Below are positions 34,401 to 47,300 of a stretch of DNA of 64,000 bases, piece after piece. Position 1 is the first letter of the stretch. Every line of letters starts with the position of its first letter. The translations under genes and the position numbers were made by a program. Under the pieces are notes generated by a model. The model saw only the letters and a list, made by a program, of their open reading frames with translations. It was not told where the DNA came from and did no database searches. This DNA is from Cordia subcordata (taxonomy: Eukaryota; Streptophyta; Magnoliopsida; Boraginales; Cordiaceae), in assembly GCA_028554755.1 (NCBI GenBank), contig JAPTOF010000007.1, positions 18,843,001 to 18,907,000 on the forward strand, in the 5' to 3' direction.

Positions 34401-37400
34401 CAAACCAATAATATGATGTGCAAAATGATGGAGTGTGGATAAAACATGACTCAAATGGTTGATTCAATATTGTTAAAAAAAAAATTAGAAGTATAATGAG
34501 AAGATCCAAAAACCAAAAGGTGTAAAGATAATAAATTCATGTATAGTTGATAAAATATTGTGAAACAAATTTCAAGTATTAGGAAGGATTGAAAAACTGA
34601 AAGCTACAAAGTTAATAAATTCATACCTCTAGTATAGTTGGCACGACATTGAATACCATTGATGAAAGTATAAAATTAATAGCACGGCTACCGCGGTCAA
34701 TAATTCTATTCAGAGCACCAGTTTCTCGACTGCACAAATAGAGAGAGAGAGAGAGAGAGAGGGAGGGAGGGAGAAAAAGGATCAGAAAATAAATTATTTT
34801 TTTCAAAAAGTGATCAGAGAATAAATTATAAACTAGCTTCAGAACAGAACTACTAAACCAAAAACCTGAGATTATAAAATATGGCTCCTGAAGAGACAAG
34901 TTGGGTATTGATTAATTAAGTTTTTCATCAGAAATGATTATAAGAGTTTTTGACGAGAGGAACTTGCAGCGCATGGCACCAATGCAAGGTCAAGAACACT
35001 ATAAGCATGACATTTCTAATTCAATTATTAATAAATGGAGCGTCGCTGGTCATGTTAGAAGGGAACTTTGGGTCTGGACACAGTTTGACTATAAAATATC
35101 TCATGATTGTATGTACAAGAGCCAAAAGCCGAACATGAACAGTTTTTTATATGACTAAAATGAGGAATGCATCTTCACATGATATTTAAAATATTACAAT
35201 CTCTGTCTTGAAGGAAAAAGTTTGGCTGCTTCAATGACAATAAGATGGGGGAGAACTATTTGAGATGATCTGGAGAAGATAAGAGTCAACCTTTTGGCAG
35301 TATCCGTGAGAATGTCTGAAGCTACAAAGTTTGCTTAATATAAGCACAATAGAAGGAGACCTAAGAGGAGTTGATGGAAACACTCAGATAAGATCTCGCA
35401 TGCATGGAACTAAGAAGGTGACTGTCAACAAGGATAAGTGCCATTGTCAGATCCATGTAGCCAACCCGACCAAGTGCATAAGGCTTGGCTTCTTTTGGTT
35501 AACATTTTTGGCTAACAAACATATATGAGTTATCATGCATATCAGCATAAGATTCCCATGTTTAAGAGATAAAACTTCACTAACAGGGAAATATATAATA
35601 TATATTATGAGATAAACTGCCACACTCCAATCCACAACAAAGCAGCTTTCATGCATTTGCATATAAAACATGAGATTCTTTTTCAGAATTTTAAGCATCA
35701 CTCAGTTGTATGGGGAAAAATATTAATTTCCCAAGCTTTTTGGCAGGCACGACAAGATCATGCCAGAAGGAGACCAATGAAGTCTAGCTCAGAGGCAAAT
35801 GCGGAACCCATTGCACATGAGGCCTGCACCTTATTTACTGTTTCTAAATTCTAAGTACAAACATTCCTGGAAAAAGAAAAAACAAACAAACAAGACAAAA
35901 CAAAACCAAAAAGAAAACACATACACACACTCTCACACTCACACACACACACACACACAAAAGAAGGAAAGTAAAAACACAAGAACAAAAAAAAGATAAG
36001 CAGAAATTAAGAACTGCATTACTTTGGAATCTCTAACAAAGCACATTATAAGTTTAGTTTCATTTGATCATAAGCTTAAGTAATTGAAGCTTCTCGGAGA
36101 TGTTAACCGTTCACATACCTGAGATGATATTGAAGATCAAGCTCATGCAAATGAGAGAAGACCTGCAATAAATGCAAACCATCTATGCATGTTAGAATCT
36201 GGAAGGATATATCTTGCAGAAATTAACTCAGAAGACACTACAGGTGCAGTTCCTCTAGAAAGAGAGAATGCCTTCACACAAAAAACCAGAAACAAATCCT
36301 TAGATGACGGCATAATCAAAATCACTATTACCACATGGTTAAACAAACAAAGTATTTTCAACACTTCTGGTCAATGCTGCTGATTCACTTGTCCTATCTA
36401 ACTGATCCATAAACACACCACGAATTTGTGTCTTCATGAACAAGTATGCAAAAGGACAGCAAGACTTGGAGGAACTGTATTCCTACAATAATTTTGCAAC
36501 TTTCTATATTTATGCAGCATATCAATCATTTCTAGCAGTAGAGAAGATAGAAATTGCCAACGAGGGGGTGGAGGAAGAAGTACCAAATAAACTAGAATGC
36601 ACGTATTCCAAAGCAAAGTAAGCCAAGAAGTCATACCTTCCTAGAAACAGATCTAATTGTCCTTAATGCTACCTTGGAGAACACAGCGGTTCGCAATTCT
36701 GGTACAAAACAATTGAATAAGCCAGATAGAAATGACAGGAGCTCAACAACTACAATTTTGTAATATATTCAAATAAAAATTTGGAAGGGAGACGGTGAGG
36801 GGGTAAAAAACGAAAGAAATCTACTTCATCTAATGCAAGACAAGCATCAGCAATTACTTCATAGTGAAGTACCGTTGAAAGCAGATGCCCCTGTCCTTGC
36901 TATACCATATCCAACAAGAACTGCAGCTGGGCTCCAAAATAGAGCTAATGCAGTTGAATTAGCAGCTGTAAACTCAGCAAGAGCACCCGCATTTCCAGTT
37001 GCAGTTGTTAACCAATCAACAGCAAATTTAAACAAGAACGGGACTTGTACATTCAATACCTAAACAACAAAAGACAATCAAAAATATATTCACTCACCAA
37101 AAGCCAACAATCACCAAGCAACTCTACCCATCCAAAATGTAATTAGCATCAGTTTGTATGGAGGGAATTCAATTAGGAATATGCAGATTTGAAAGAACTG
37201 GTACTTGGTACTCGATGACAACATTCCAAAGCTTTTGCATAGGTGCCTAATTTCCTATTATCAGGACCCAAAGCAACTTTGATGAATGAAAAGACCAGTC
37301 AAATACAAGATCTAAATCCGGGCATATCTGGCCCAGGCCATCATATAAGAGGACATATGCTCTAGCCTAGAAGAGGACAATCTCTTATTCTCTTTATTTA

Positions 37401-39424
37401 TAATGTTTCAGAAAAAAAAAAAGACAATCTCTTTATTTTATTATCAGAAAAGGACTGTTTGATCTGTATCCCAATTGAGTATTAAAATGTGCTCATTTTC
37501 CGAAACCTAGTTCTTGAAAATTGCTTTATGCAATGAATTCAATTCCCTAACTATCATACTATTTTATGTTTGAAACGAACAAAGCCCTTTATTTCCTTAC
37601 AACACTCACAGTATAAACAAACTTAGAAATTGAGGTGTTAGAAAATGCAACCTCTGAGAATGATTCCAGAGATTGTGAATTTTAGATATTTAATTCTGTT
37701 CAAACAAACAGAGCCTAATATAAACAGACAGAATAGAGCAAAGTGCTGTTATCTTTCTGACCTTAGCACCAACTAAAAAGCCCAAGGCAGCGATAACTCG
37801 TAAACGGAACTCAAAATTATCCTTCATCCACAAGTATTTTGCCAAGGTTGCAATAATTTTTGTGTCAGCCACTTGACCAGCTGCATCTCCCACCGCTGTT
37901 TTATGCTCTTTTTTCACCACAACTGGTGGCTTCTTGCCCTTGGCATCATCATTCTCTGCTGCGGTTGTTGAAAACAATGCATACCCATTTGTTGCCAAGT
38001 CCTACAATCAGAAATTAGCCACTCAGATGTATCTATATGTGTGTAAAGAGAAAAGGGAAGCCTCATCAAGATAGAAACACCATGCCATGAGTTCAAGTTC
38101 TGGAATCCATGTCTTGCAAAATGTAGCGAGGGTGCGCATAAGAGCGTCAAAGTGGGTCCAGACTCAGATTCTTTCAAGGCACTCCACACTCAAGACCTAT
38201 CTAGGGAGTCTCGTGCACTTGGCTGCCCATATATAAACAGTATAATATACATAGATAGAGAAAAGAGAAGCATTAATGCAATGCCATTCCCTTGCAGACT
38301 GCAAAACGTAAGCTAATGGCATGCAAGATAGACCTCAAAGTCGGTAAAAAGACATTTTCCAGACCCGCTATAATAGAGATTCATGCACTAGCTGCACCCC
38401 ACATACACATATTTATACGATATATACAGCGAGAGAAGGAGAGTTTTTGGCACAATAATAACGTCACTTCACAGTTTGAACCATGAAAACAGTCTCTTGA
38501 CATAAACAAAAACCACAAAGTGGATCCTCCCATCTCCCAACCAACCATACAAGAATTTCATACACCGAACTACTCATATGTACCGAACCCAACCACCTTT
38601 ATCTAAAGGGGTCATTTACATTTGACATACTTCTGTTATTATTAGCGTGATAAACCCCATTTCAGTTGCTACTATTATTGTGAAAGGAACAATAGTTTTC
38701 TTTTTTCTGTAAAAAGTTATAGATTACCCCTCCATGATAAAAAAAAATTCTAGCTCCATCAATGTAAACACAATAAATAACCAATATCTTCTCTATAAGC
38801 CTCGACTTTTAAATACTTTTAAATAAGGTGGTAACTCAGTATATAGCATAAGAGGCTAGACTTTTAAATAAGGTGGTAACTCAATATAATAGAAGAGCCT
38901 AAAAACCAAATCATCTCAGTTCAAAACTCATTGCCAACCCATTCATAAAAACTGTCCACACTCACCGCAACCCATTTATGAAAACTATCCACGTGCAAGC
39001 TATTAAACAAAAAATTACGCGGTACGTGAGAGGGCGTGTGAATATCCTCTCTACAAGCTTACATCTTTAAGCTTTCAGACGAGATGGTAACTCAATAACG
39101 ACTATCTATATATACTGGAAAGAGGATAGGACAGAGAATTACATGGTTTTGGGGAGTCTTGGAGGGGAAATCCGAGACGAAAGCGTTGATGCGAGTGAAA
39201 TATCGTGGCTTGTTCAATGGGTTGCTTCGCTTATTAGCAGTGTGAAGCTGCCTGGTGACGATTGAATTCACAGAAGAAAATTGGTTTCTGCTGCTGCTGC
39301 TGCTGCTGGTGAATTTGTGCGAATAATTGTTGATTAAGCTTTGGGCTGCAGCTGCAGCAGCTGATGATTTGGTGATGAAAAGCTCGCGTGCCCTGAAGCA
39401 GCGCATACTAAGCTTTGCTTGCAT
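25451..39424 (-). CDS. ABCB25: Mitochondrial ABC transporter of the B family, ATM3 type (20 exons, 749 aa)
   Basis: Exons: 39424-39143, 38001-37762, 37059-36873, 36698-36637, 36162-36119, 34729-34627, 34298-34191, 33833-33750, 33626-33566, 32718-32573, 32487-32371, 31345-31260, 30639-30551, 28968-28913, 28239-28159, 28026-27961, 27868-27776, 26758-26694, 26020-25885, 25594-25451. All introns are GT-AG; the sum is 2250 nt. An in-frame TAA directly precedes the start. Residues 1-90 are rich in Arg, Ser and Ala, as in a mitochondrial presequence. The membrane domain spans about 150-475. The nucleotide-binding domain shows Walker A GTSGSGKS (532-539), Q-loop Gln580, signature LSGGE (636-640), Walker B ILLCDE (656-661) and H-loop His692. 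Length and text fit plant ATM3 (Arabidopsis about 728 aa). In the family it sits in the inner membrane and exports a glutathione-linked sulfur compound for cytosolic Fe-S and molybdenum-cofactor assembly. ABCB23/24 are close paralogues in Arabidopsis, so the exact number is by similarity. Confidence 0.95.
28543..28762. repeat. 110-bp tandem duplication in intron 14 of ABCB25
   Basis: Copies start at 28543 and 28653. Both contain CTATAAAAGA, GTGCC(A/G)GG(A/G)GCT, AGAATTTGA and TTGGACTTTATCTTTTATA in order. Divergence is moderate. Confidence 0.85.
29046..29068. repeat. (TG)n microsatellite in intron 13 of ABCB25
   Basis: About eleven TG units shortly before the hAT-like element. Confidence 0.9.
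29084..29091. repeat. 8-bp target-site duplication, left
   Basis: GTCAGAAA; an identical copy lies at 29734-29741 on the other side of the hAT-like element. Confidence 0.8.
29092..29733. mobile_element. hAT-like non-autonomous element in intron 13 of ABCB25
   Basis: A 642-bp insertion starts CAGTAGAGAAGTCAGGA and ends GGCCTCGCCACTG; the ends are imperfect inverted repeats of the CAGTGGCGGAGCCA type. GTCAGAAA occurs directly on both sides (29084-29091 and 29734-29741), an 8-bp target duplication as made by hAT transposases. G-runs occur inside, at about 29613-29625 and near both ends. No transposase frame is present. Confidence 0.78.
29734..29741. repeat. 8-bp target-site duplication, right
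   Basis: GTCAGAAA, matching 29084-29091. Confidence 0.8.
31597..31601. repeat. TRIM target-site duplication, left
   Basis: GATTG, repeated at 32039-32043. Confidence 0.9.
31602..31721 (+). repeat. TRIM left LTR (120 bp)
   Basis: Starts TGTTAGAG and ends TTCACA, directly followed by the primer-binding site. Confidence 0.92.
31854..32038 (+). repeat. TRIM right LTR (185 bp, enlarged)
   Basis: Same ends as the left LTR but about 65 bp longer. Two internal tandem duplications account for the extra length: 39 bp (31882-31920 and 31921-31959) and 27 bp (starting 31970 and 31997). Confidence 0.92.
32039..32043. repeat. TRIM target-site duplication, right
   Basis: GATTG, matching 31597-31601. Confidence 0.9.
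34738..34772. repeat. (GA)n microsatellite in intron 5 of ABCB25
   Basis: The GA run with GGGA units lies within 10 bp of the acceptor of exon 6, where it reads as a long pyrimidine (CT) tract on the sense strand and may serve as the polypyrimidine tract. Confidence 0.85.
35922..35960. repeat. (CA)n microsatellite in intron 5 of ABCB25
   Basis: An interrupted CACACA/CTCACA run. Confidence 0.9.
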
Positions 39425-41300
39425 TTAGGGTGTTTGTGAAAATGCTTGACTGAGATGTCTTTTTTCTTTTCTTTTTTTTTTTTTTTTTTTGGTTTGTTGG
39501 TTTTAGAACAGTGTTGTCGTGAAAATAGAACACGAGAGCGGAGGCGAAGGGGGCGAGGCGCGGTGGTTTTGTTTGTTCAGCGGAACAACGATTGCGGGTC
39601 CCGCTCACTAATTGCTTGCCATTACGCCACGGCTCTTTTTTATTTTAACTTTTTCCCTCAATAGAAAATTTTTTGGGGCTCACATTTAAGACTCGTTTGG
39701 TAGAAAATAGTAATTTAAGTACTTCTTTTTAAAAACTAAAATTTTTAGTTTTTTAAAAATAATTAAATTTCGTTTTTTCCCTAAAATTACAATTTTTTGA
39801 AAGTCAATTTGAATGTTTATTATAAAAAATGCGTTTTCTGATAAAAATATTTTTTATGATAAAAAAAAATCTAAAGGAGCCTTTAATTGGGTGTAAATTT
39901 TGCCACCCAAAAGAAAATATGAACTGAATTAAATTTGTAGAGAGTAATAATAAATAAGCAGTGTGCGAAAGATATAGGTAAAAGTGCCCTTAAACAGAAG
40001 TCTTTCACGATTAATCTTATTTCTTAGATGTTCAAAATATAAAGAGGTATTTTTAAGAGGAGAAAAGAAAAATAGAAACAATTTTACAAAAAATCTTTGA
40101 AAATTTCGGATTTAGGACTTCTTAATTTTCAAACTTTTTATAAGTTTTTACATTTACCTAAAAATTCTTCAAAAAAATTTCTAATTTATTTGGAGCGTTT
40201 GATAGATTTTAATGACAGTGACATATGGCAATTAAAGATTTCACACAAATAAATAATTGTGATTCTTTGTGCAAAGAAGGCATTAAATTTTCTTCGGCTG
40301 TTGGAAAAGCAATCAGCAACCCTAGAACTCCATCCCATAGTATTGGCCCCATTTCTACGTTTTTATAGTATTAAAACACAAAACATTATATAAATATATA
40401 AATAGTAGTATAATTATGATAAAATAATTACACTATTAAATTAAAAATTAAATAATTGTGCGTTACCAAACCACAATTAAGCCGCGCCTAAATGCTACCA
40501 AAGTGTCCAAATCATAGCACACAATTTATTAATGAAACAACCTAAATACACTGCATACAACAACAAACTTTTTATTTTGAGTACTTAAAAGCACACAAAT
40601 AAGCACCACCAAACACCCTCTAAAGCAACAATACCCTATTTGGGAATTTGCAAAAAGACTGTTTTCTGAATAAGTTTATGAAAACTATTTTCAAAAACAA
40701 AAAATAAGAAAATGATATTTGGAAAAAATGGTTCTCACAGCAACTTTCCCAATCAAATGCGTGGAAAAAATATTTGTTCAAAACTTAAAATCTATGGATT
40801 ACTTTGGGGGTGAAGGGGGGGGGGGGGGCGGGGGGTGACAAAAAGGAAAAGTCGAATTTGAACTCTTATCCAAACTTCAACTTTTTTTGGAAATCAATCT
40901 GAATACTTGTGACTAAAGATGTGCTTTTTTCAGAGGAAAACGTACTTTTTCACAGGAAGAAAAAGGAAAAAAATCAACCCAAACCGATCAATCTTCATCC
41001 TAATAACGCCCTTCACCTTGTAAATATAATTTCAACCAGTGACCGGTCTACTCTTTTGAGTTTTGTGGGAATAGCACTTCCATTAACACAATAATCATAG
41101 CAAATCAGCCAGCAGCATTTACAAGCAAGATCTCTACATTCAGAAAATAAGGATAGAACCACCTGAACTACATATACCTGCGTTGTGTCAACCTAACAGA
41201 AAATACAATAAACATACATCTCCTACCCAAACCCACGAGCCCACGCCGCGCGGGCCAGTTGCTTCCTTTTGCTATTTAACAGCATTGTCATAAATAGCGT
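39425..41300. other. ABCB25 5' UTR/promoter side and SCC4 3' side; intergenic
   Basis: Immediately upstream of the ABCB25 start the sense strand has an A-rich tract (T run at about 39463-39490), then a GC-richer block (39530-39620) that is the best candidate for 5' UTR and core promoter. Farther out are MITE-like A/T stretches (about 39690-39890 and 40634-40985) and a G run at 40816-40836. The last 200 bp before 41301 should hold the 3' UTR of SCC4. Confidence 0.45.
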
Positions 41301-44300
41301 CTACGCTTTCCTCCTCCCTACCTTACTAATGTCTAAATCCATAAGCCGCGAGGATGGTTGCATGCGTGATGGGGTTGTTAGACCAATGGACTCCGGAATG
41401 TCAAGCACCCCGACTGAAGAACCCGCAATTGCTCGCTTAATATCATGTTCCCTAGGTTGAAGAACTTGAATTTTCACTTTGTCGATCTGCCACACATATG
41501 ACAGCATTCTTAACATCAATTCAACTGTTGTTGTCAATGTTAGTTTCTGCAATTAACTCTTATGACAAAGTCATAAAACTAGGGTGGCTGCTATTACCAG
41601 GTAACTATGATGAGTGGACGAGCATGAATCAGCAATTTTTTTCTGCAGTTCCTCGACTTTCCTCCTCTGATATTCGAGATTCTCCATTTCGTTTCCTTTC
41701 TCGCCTGATTGTTGGTACAAAGCTGGACGAGATATAATTTGACCAGACTTAGCGAACAGCAGCATTACAAATTAAATGCGCAAAGACCAAGCAGTCCTAA
41801 TGACATTTATAATATGATGACTTTACGCTTTACAAAGATATAGGCACATGCTAAACAGGAATCAATTCTTCCAAATTTATCAAAAATCATTTTTACACTT
41901 CATTTGTTCCATCTAAGCCTACTATGAGCAAACCCCTCTCTGATTATTTCTTAATGTCCTTTCCTGTTCATATGGCAATTTTTAGTTGAAGTGGACTAGC
42001 TTTTGGGGTCAGTAACAGATGGAGACTAATGGCGGTATTTCCGGACAATATACTTGTGTGTTAAAGTTCTCAACAATGTATCCATGGTAAACTGAGGTTA
42101 ACCAGTACTTTCATCGGCCATATTTCCACTCAGTAAAGGTCTCAAATATGAGAACAAATAGGAGTCTGAATCAGAATTCTATCATCTATTAGGACCGTAA
42201 ATAGCAAAACAATGACCACAAATATGCTTATTTGTTGCAGGGACCACTTCAAAAGGCAAATGTAAATTGTGATCAACTCTCAGGAAAGCAGGTGGGAGTT
42301 ATTCACCCTTGACTCTAGACCATACACATCGGGGTGCCAGAAAAAAGCACGAAGAGCATGAGATCAATAATAGTGAATAGAATAAATTTTACTGAGCATT
42401 TTAATGGGTTCACTCAAACCATGTTTATTTCACCTTCAATCACTCCATATGTAAGACATGCACCATCAATATTAAATTAAGAATAGCGTGCAAGGTAGGA
42501 ACACAGAAAAACCACACTACGATATTACCAAGACAAAAATAACCTGAAAAGGGTCATGATTGGTGCACTGAGACAGAAGCCAAGGTACCTGTCAAGTTTG
42601 ATAGCACCCAAATTTGGGTCGGGACATCATATAGCTTCTTTGCCAATGTAAGGGAGGATCTCAGTATCTCTCTTGCTTGTCCAGTGTCATGAAGAGCAAG
42701 TGCCAAATTTCCCAACACAGTCAAATATTGTGAAACAAGTTGAAGGTTTCCCAAATGATTATGCGTTGTCTGCAAGCCCGATGCTAATCGAATCCTGCAA
42801 TCGGAGTACGGAAAAGGTCAGCTAGTCACATGCAAACACACATACATGTGAGAGTCACAAAGATGAGAAGCTGTTCCCTTTTTCTTTTTCAAGAAGTAAA
42901 GAGTTTTATAATATGAATCAAGGGGGTGCAAGGAGCAATTGTAAAAATATATACATCAACCTAAAGTGATGCACGACATCAACCAAAAGTCACAAAGATG
43001 AGGAGCTGTTATTACATCAACCAAAAGCTTTCACAATATGCCTAGAGAGTCTTTAAATGTGAACCGGATCTTTTTTTTTTTCCCCCTTTTTGTGGTCTAA
43101 ATGTGAACCAGATCAGAGACTTTCAAATTTATATACAACATAAGCAAATGAAGAGAGTCCACAAATTCACAGTCAGATCAACTTATAAGTGTCAGAGTCA
43201 GTGGCAACAAATAAATTGCAGTTTCATGAAATTGGGTATATCAACCAAACACCTCGCCCAATATGACCTACTACCATTCAGGCTAAAACTAGTTCCTCGA
43301 GAAAGGTGTCTGATTCCCAACGTCTGATGCCAACTATCACATCAGAAATTGTATAAAGCATAGTCTCCCTTCTATAGATAGCTAGGATCAGCTTGTACTA
43401 TTGGAGATAGCAGTACGCCCATTGTCTTCATATATTTTAGGACAGGACACCTTAACACTTAATACAGAGATTTATGCCCTCTCAAGATGTACTTCATTAC
43501 CTACCTTATAAAATCAGTACTTATTACAATAACCACTAAAAGGGAAAAGGCAAATCACTAAGCAATTGCAGTACAGTCTGAGTGGGAGATGAGCAGTGTA
43601 CATAATGATGTGTAAAAATTCAGTAGCTTGGGGAAGATTTATGGACTAAATAGACTTAGGCAGATTAGAGTGCCTAGGCCCTGCCAAACAAAATGACCAA
43701 AATAACATGGTTCCAGAGAATCTCTAAACTGAGAAAGAGCAATTACAATTGCTGCACAGCTACAAGCTGGATTGTTAAGCAGACAAGAAAAGAAGAAGAA
43801 CTAATGGCCCATGTTTGAAATACTTAAAACATGGAAAAAGAAAATCAAAAGGAAGTAAAGAAAATAATTTTCCTTCATCTCATCACCAAATAATTACAAG
43901 CAAAAATTAAAGACGAAATAGCTGTAGCAAGATAAAGAAAGAATTTTGAAATATACATGCCTTTTAAGTTAACTGTAAAATTTTATCTTAAGCAAACACA
44001 ATCATAGATGTAATTTTGTTAAAGAGAAAAGGCATGCTAACTATACCTTGCTTCTTGCAGATTCTGTTGCCTCATCAATAGAAACCCATAAGCAAAAAGA
44101 GCGCCTGTTTTCTCTCTTATTCCAACAAAAGAATCAATCATTCTGAAAACTGGTCCGATCAAATCAAGAGCCTGCATGTCAGAAAAGTTCAGTTTAGAGG
44201 AGCCCTGGAACCACAAATATATAGAGATGCTAATGAATCCAAAGGCCAGTCAGAAATATTTCACCTTCGCAGAGGATTCAGCATCACTAATGCAAATGTA

Positions 44301-47300
44301 GGAGACTGCAGCATAGATGTGGCACATTGCTTGCATTGATTTGTTCTCAGTCAGCTATATACAAAGATCAGCATCAGAAGCTATTAGATGCACATATGCA
44401 TTAATACTCCTCCTAACTGAACAACCATTTCTTGGTGATTAGGTTCGTCTTTAATTTGGTGAAATCCACATGTAGTATTTAAAATAAGGATAATTATATG
44501 ATGGTTCTGTCATAAACAAAGGCAATGTTTGGCTATGTCATACTACATCTAAAGCAATTTTGGATACGTCATGCCCACTCCGATCCCCATGAATAATTTA
44601 TGAAATTGCTCATATGAACTTTCTTCAGAAGAATTATTATGAAGTTGACAATAAAAGTTTCTTATCGAAAAGCATTTTTGAAAAGATAATCCACCTGGGA
44701 AACCATGAATCAAGGCAAAACCCCTGCTTTAGATTATCTATCAATTTTGCCTACTGAATCTGATAGCACAAATGAGCAAACATCAGATGTACAAGACCAG
44801 TGCTTATATTGAGGGTAAGGCAAACACATAGCTTTGTTCTCAGGTTAGTAGAAGAATGACTGAAATGCACGTCTTTTACTCCCACAAGTGTAAAGGGGAG
44901 AAAGGGAAAAAGTCCGACAGGTGTAAATCATGAGCAAGTGATATTCCATACATCATAAAGCTTAAGTGGATAATATAGCAACATACTTTTGAAGCTTCAA
45001 TAAAGTGGAAAGTAGCTTCACTGTAGCAGCCAACAGAATGAGCATACTGCCCTCTCAGCATCTCAATAATACTCTCAGAAGTCTGTAAAATTGTTGGAAA
45101 CCGAATGTACCAATCTACCATCTGAACCAAAGCCTGAAAAGATAAATTCCACACAATCAGTTATGAATTTGATAGGTCTGCTTAATCGTGGGGCATAATA
45201 GAAGTTGCTGTTCAAAGAAGAGGCAACAATCATAACTCGATAATTCATATGCAGAGACACAAGCTTCCGGTTCCAGGCAACATGTCTAATATTCTATTAA
45301 ACGTAGCTATAAACGAATAATATAAGATGAGAACATCAAGTGATTATATTTGATTCAAAAACTAAACTATCTGAATGCTATTCATATATCCAGTATGTGA
45401 AATTAGTACGAGAAAGATGATCATAAGGTCCAAAAAACAAGGAGAAGCTGGTTATATCACAAATGCACTATGAGAAGAATATTACATTTTTAGCAAGCAA
45501 TGGAGATAGGAAGAGCACATCAGTAAGCCTACCGCAACATGCAATTAAACCATAGTAATAGCATAAATTACTCAACAAAGTTAAATCTCATGCTCAGGCT
45601 CTTCATAATAAGCAAAGGTATTGGTGTCAACAGACATAAGACTGGCAATGGACATGGCATTAACAGACACGACCACGCATAAAAATTTAAAATAAAATAA
45701 ATAAACAAGAGAAGGGAGAATACAATGGAGGCTTTGCTGCTGCTCAAGGGCATCACCAATGAGTGATGAGTTTGTGAAGAAAATTAGAAAAATAGCTTTG
45801 TTGCTGCAAAATTTCTTCATGATCAAACTCAAGATCTATCTTTGTCATGTCCTGATCATTGGTAAGTAGCTATAACAGTGTCCCTGTATCCAAGTCTAAA
45901 GTCAAGAGACCTATGTGACCGAGGCTGACACTGAGCCACAGATATGACAATTTTGTGTCCGACGCTGGAATCTGTTATATGTGTCTCGAGTCCAAGTAAC
46001 ATAGACTTATACTGACACCATGATTGCACTAATATATTTATGTGGATAAGTTCATCTAGCATATAAAAGAGGACACGGAAAATGGAAACTAGACCAACAT
46101 GAACAAAACCATAATCTCCATTAGATAGCTAATTAGGTGCTATTTTTAATTCTTTTGATCCTTGGGAGGCCTAAATTACAGACAGCTAGACAGGTATAGA
46201 AACTGGATACTTAGATTTATCTAATAAATGTAATAGCAGCAAAAATAAGGTGATCATGCTTTTCCAATTAAACTGACAAAAGTGGAGTCATAAAACCAAC
46301 CTCTTGCGCTTCAAGAAACTCAGACCGTGTAAGATCCACGGCTACTTTGTTTTCAAGAAATTGCATTAGTATCATTAAGAAAACACCAGACATCCAAATG
46401 GCTGAGTGTGTCAAATCAACTTCTGCTTCACAGAATATTGCAGAATACATGTTAGCACCTAAAGAAAGCACCAACTAGTCATGCACTAACAATTAACATC
46501 TAAGAAAGAAAAGTGAAGCTCACCCTTCACCTGTTCAGTGATCCCCAATTTTGGCAGCTCCTCTGCATGTGAAAAAAAAGATTTTAGGTTGATGCTTAGC
46601 ACCTAAAGCTGATATTGTATATAGTACCTGATCTAAATGACAAACATTCTTCAACTGAATCTCAACAAACTACTTTGATAGAAAATCAGCCTGGAATTAA
46701 ACAGAAAAAGGTTTTCGTGATACAACACAAATGCATAAAGACATAATTTTACCGGTTGTGTTGAGAACCAACAAATGGCCAAAACGATCGTAACATCAAA
46801 AAGGAAACAATTAGAGAATAAACATAATAAAGTCCTCAGGCGTATGATCAATCCAGAATATAAAATAGTCGTCGGAGTCAATAAGCTGTCACGTGACACC
46901 AAAGAGAAACCAATTAAATAATAGAATAAAGTAGTGTCTTCGGGTGTATGATCAATCCAGAATGTAGAAGGCCTTCATGTCAAGGTAGGGAAGTCTTCTC
47001 TGACGGCTCTGGAAATATAAGCAAAACCAGGACAACTAGCTTTTAGAAATTTCTTATAATAGTGGATATATTTTGTTTCCCACAATTGTCTTGCTTTAAT
47101 GCCCACTAAATGTAGTCTTAAATGTGTTTTGTGACATTGATCTACATCAAAGGCATTATAAGTTGAGCAGATGGTATCTCATTTTCCTGAAAAAGCAAAA
47201 TAACGGAAAGGTAGCAGGCCCAACAAATGCAGATGGCAGTGGAAATTTCCTTTTTATTTAGTTTAGACATCAACAAAAAGTGAAAGGATCTATCTCCAAC

